Shown one piece after another: positions 4,229-5,618 of a stretch of 5,618 bases of DNA; position 1 is the first letter of the stretch; every line of letters starts with the position of its first letter. The notes under the pieces are model-generated. The model was not told the DNA's origin. It worked only from the letters and a program-made list of their open reading frames with translations, and ran no database searches. The position numbers and the translations under genes were made by a program. The DNA comes from a bacterium (GTDB taxonomy: Bacteria > Patescibacteriota > Minisyncoccia > Phycocordibacterales > Phycocordibacteraceae): positions 1 through 5,618 of the forward strand of contig JAKAGD010000052.1 of assembly GCA_021817685.1 (NCBI GenBank). Direction: 5' to 3'.

Positions 4229-4236
4229 AGTATAAT
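4229..4236. promoter_or_regulatory. Overlapping divergent -10 boxes for rnhB and dnaE
   Basis: The plus-strand AGTATAAT reads TATAAT (4231-4236), a perfect -10, ending seven bases before the dnaE ATG. The minus strand reads TATACT (4234-4229), ending six bases before the rnhB ATG. Four bases are shared. Neither gene has a Shine-Dalgarno site, and neither has a good -35 at 16-18 bases; any such box would lie inside the opposite gene's first codons. Confidence 0.65.
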
Positions 4237-4243
4237 CGAAAGC

Positions 4244-5618
4244 ATGGCCAGCCGTTTTATCCATCTGCATGCGCATAGCCACTATTCATTCCTCCAGGCT
4301 CTGCCGAAGATAGACGAGCTCGTAGAGAAGGCGAAGAAGGAGGGCATGGACGCGCTCGCGCTCACCGACAGCGGCAACATGCACGGCGCTATTGAGTTCT
4401 ACAAGGCCGCCACGGCGGCGGGCGTGAAGCCCATCCTGGGCGTGGACGCCTACCTCGCGACGCGTTCCCGGCGCGAGCCGGACCAGGACGCCGGCGGAAG
4501 ACGCACCCGCCTCGTCCTCCTCGCGGAAACTAACGAGGGTTATAAAAACCTTCTCGCTCTGGTGACGAAGTCGTGGACGGAAGGGTTCTCCGAGCGTCCG
4601 CGCATGGATAAGGAACTCCTGCGCGAACACAACCGCGGCCTCATCGCCATCATCCCCTCATTTGCCGGCGCTATTGCCCTATACCTGCGCGCCGGAGACG
4701 AGGACGGCGCGGCGGCCGCGCTTGCGGAGTTTAAGGATATATTCGGCGCGGAGAACGTCTTTCTTGAGATAACGCACCACCCGAAAGTCGCGGGGCACGA
4801 AGCCCTGATGCAGAAGATCGTCGCGCTTGCGAAAGAAAGCGGCACGCCGCTCGTCGCTCAACACGATGTCTATTACTTGAACCCCGACGACCGCGAGGCG
4901 ACCGAGATCATGCGCCGCATCCAGCACGGCGCGCGCGGCAGGAATGAGGACGAGGATTTTTCATTCATCAGCGAAAAAACCGCCGAGAAATTCTTCAAGG
5001 ACGTTCCCGAGGCGCTGGACAACTCGCGCAGGATCGCCGACCGCTGCAACCTGTCTTTCGAACTCGGGAAATGGACATTCCCCTCCGTCCCCGTCTCGCA
5101 GGGGTTCAAAAACCACGACGAGGAGCTGCGCGCGACCGCCTACGCCGGGATCAAAATGCGGGGGCTTGAGGAATCAAAGGAGGTAAGCGAGCGCATTGAG
5201 TACGAACTGAACATCATCATCGGCAAGGGATTCGCGGTGTACTATCTCATCGTCGCCGACCTCCTGCGCTATGCGAAGAGCGCCGGCATTCTCACCACCA
5301 CGCGCGGAAGCGCCGCCGGAAGCCTGGTCGCCTATCTCGTCGGCATTACGAACGTGAACCCGCTGTTCTATAAACTGCCGTTCGAACGGTTCCTCAACCC
5401 GGAACGCCCGAAAGCGCCGGATATCGATATGGACATCGCCGACGATCGCCGCGACGATATGATCGCGTACACGAAACGGAAATACGGCGAGGACCACGTC
5501 GCGCAGATCGGCACCTTCGGCACGATGATGGCGAGGGCGGCGGTGCGCGACGTCGCGCGCGCGCTCGGCCACTCCTACACCACCGGCGACCGCATCGCGA
5601 AGCTCATCCCTCTGGGCT
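4244..5618 (+). CDS. dnaE: DNA polymerase III alpha subunit, N-terminal part (runs off window)
   Basis: The replicative polymerase catalytic subunit; 458 codons are present and the frame is open at the edge (full proteins exceed 1,000 residues). Residues 1-210 form the PHP domain (RFIHLHAHSHYSFL, LALTDSGNMHGAIEFY, KPILGVDAYLA). From about 300 the polymerase begins: IEYELNIIIGKGFAVYYLIVAD is followed by the RGSAAGSLVAYLVGITNVNPL nucleotide-binding region (354-374). FERFLNPERPKAPDIDMDIADDRRDD (380-405) holds the first two catalytic aspartates of the PDIDMD motif. IGTFGTMMARAAVRDVARALG continues as in E. coli DnaE. GPGRGS is altered to TTTRGS here. Several PHP metal-ligand positions are changed (Q18, S43, R89, Y210), so a PHP proofreading nuclease is unlikely. 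The ATG is fixed by homology and by a -10 box seven bases upstream. Confidence 0.97.
   Translation, partial: MASRFIHLHAHSHYSFLQALPKIDELVEKAKKEGMDALALTDSGNMHGAIEFYKAATAAGVKPILGVDAYLATRSRREPDQDAGGRRTRLVLLAETNEGYKNLLALVTKSWTEGFSERPRMDKELLREHNRGLIAIIPSFAGAIALYLRAGDEDGAAAALAEFKDIFGAENVFLEITHHPKVAGHEALMQKIVALAKESGTPLVAQHDVYYLNPDDREATEIMRRIQHGARGRNEDEDFSFISEKTAEKFFKDVPEALDNSRRIADRCNLSFELGKWTFPSVPVSQGFKNHDEELRATAYAGIKMRGLEESKEVSERIEYELNIIIGKGFAVYYLIVADLLRYAKSAGILTTTRGSAAGSLVAYLVGITNVNPLFYKLPFERFLNPERPKAPDIDMDIADDRRDDMIAYTKRKYGEDHVAQIGTFGTMMARAAVRDVARALGHSYTTGDRIAKLIPLG

Noticed and set aside
4223..4282. Upstream ATG adding 20 residues to RNase HII
   Set aside because: Homology starts at MRFMLGVDEAGRG; the extension would be antisense to the dnaE start and cross both -10 boxes.
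4286..5572. Series of minus-strand ORFs across dnaE
   Set aside because: All are antisense to an uninterrupted DnaE frame with conserved motifs; none has a ribosome-binding site or recognisable product.

Overview
The window looks like chromosomal core-gene territory from a GC-rich member of the Candidate Phyla Radiation (Patescibacteria, probably Parcubacteria-like). This placement is inference. It rests on a cysteine-free ribosomal protein bL32 with a long basic/histidine tail, a compact layout in which several genes have -10 boxes placed directly at their ATG, and very short intergenic spaces. No mobile element, phage gene, CRISPR array, rRNA or tRNA was seen.

Layout: everything from position 1 to 4222 is on the minus strand, and dnaE (4244 to the right edge) is on the plus strand. 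In minus-strand order from the divergent start point the genes are: rnhB (RNase HII, 3584-4222), an unrecognised 100-residue protein with four cysteines (3215-3517), rpmF (bL32, 2777-3136), a fused NusB-Nudix protein (1683-2576), rnc (RNase III, 836-1525), a UPF0145/YbjQ-family protein (467-814), and the start of an unrecognised membrane protein (1-377, cut by the window edge). dnaE, the DNA polymerase III alpha subunit, is also cut by the window edge after 458 codons.

The recognised genes are information-processing ones: replication (dnaE), removal of RNA from RNA:DNA hybrids (rnhB), rRNA/mRNA processing (rnc), rRNA antitermination (nusB) and ribosome structure (rpmF). Nearly every gene has its own recognisable promoter, so the minus-strand series is a row of single-gene units more than one operon.

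The most interesting signals are regulatory and architectural. (1) Five ATG-started genes have a -10-like box ending only 6-7 bases before the ATG, implying leaderless mRNAs, while the two GTG-started genes have Shine-Dalgarno sites and about 50-base leaders. (2) rnhB and dnaE diverge from two -10 boxes that overlap in the same 8 bases. (3) The NusB protein carries a C-terminal Nudix domain whose signature has lost conserved glutamates. (4) RNase HII contains an extra Ala/Gly-rich segment encoded exactly by tandem DNA palindromes. (5) A 105-bp element with 25-bp inverted ends lies between the nusB-nudix gene and rnc. (6) A terminator U-tract doubles as the -35 region of rpmF. (7) DnaE has a PHP domain lacking several usual metal-binding residues.
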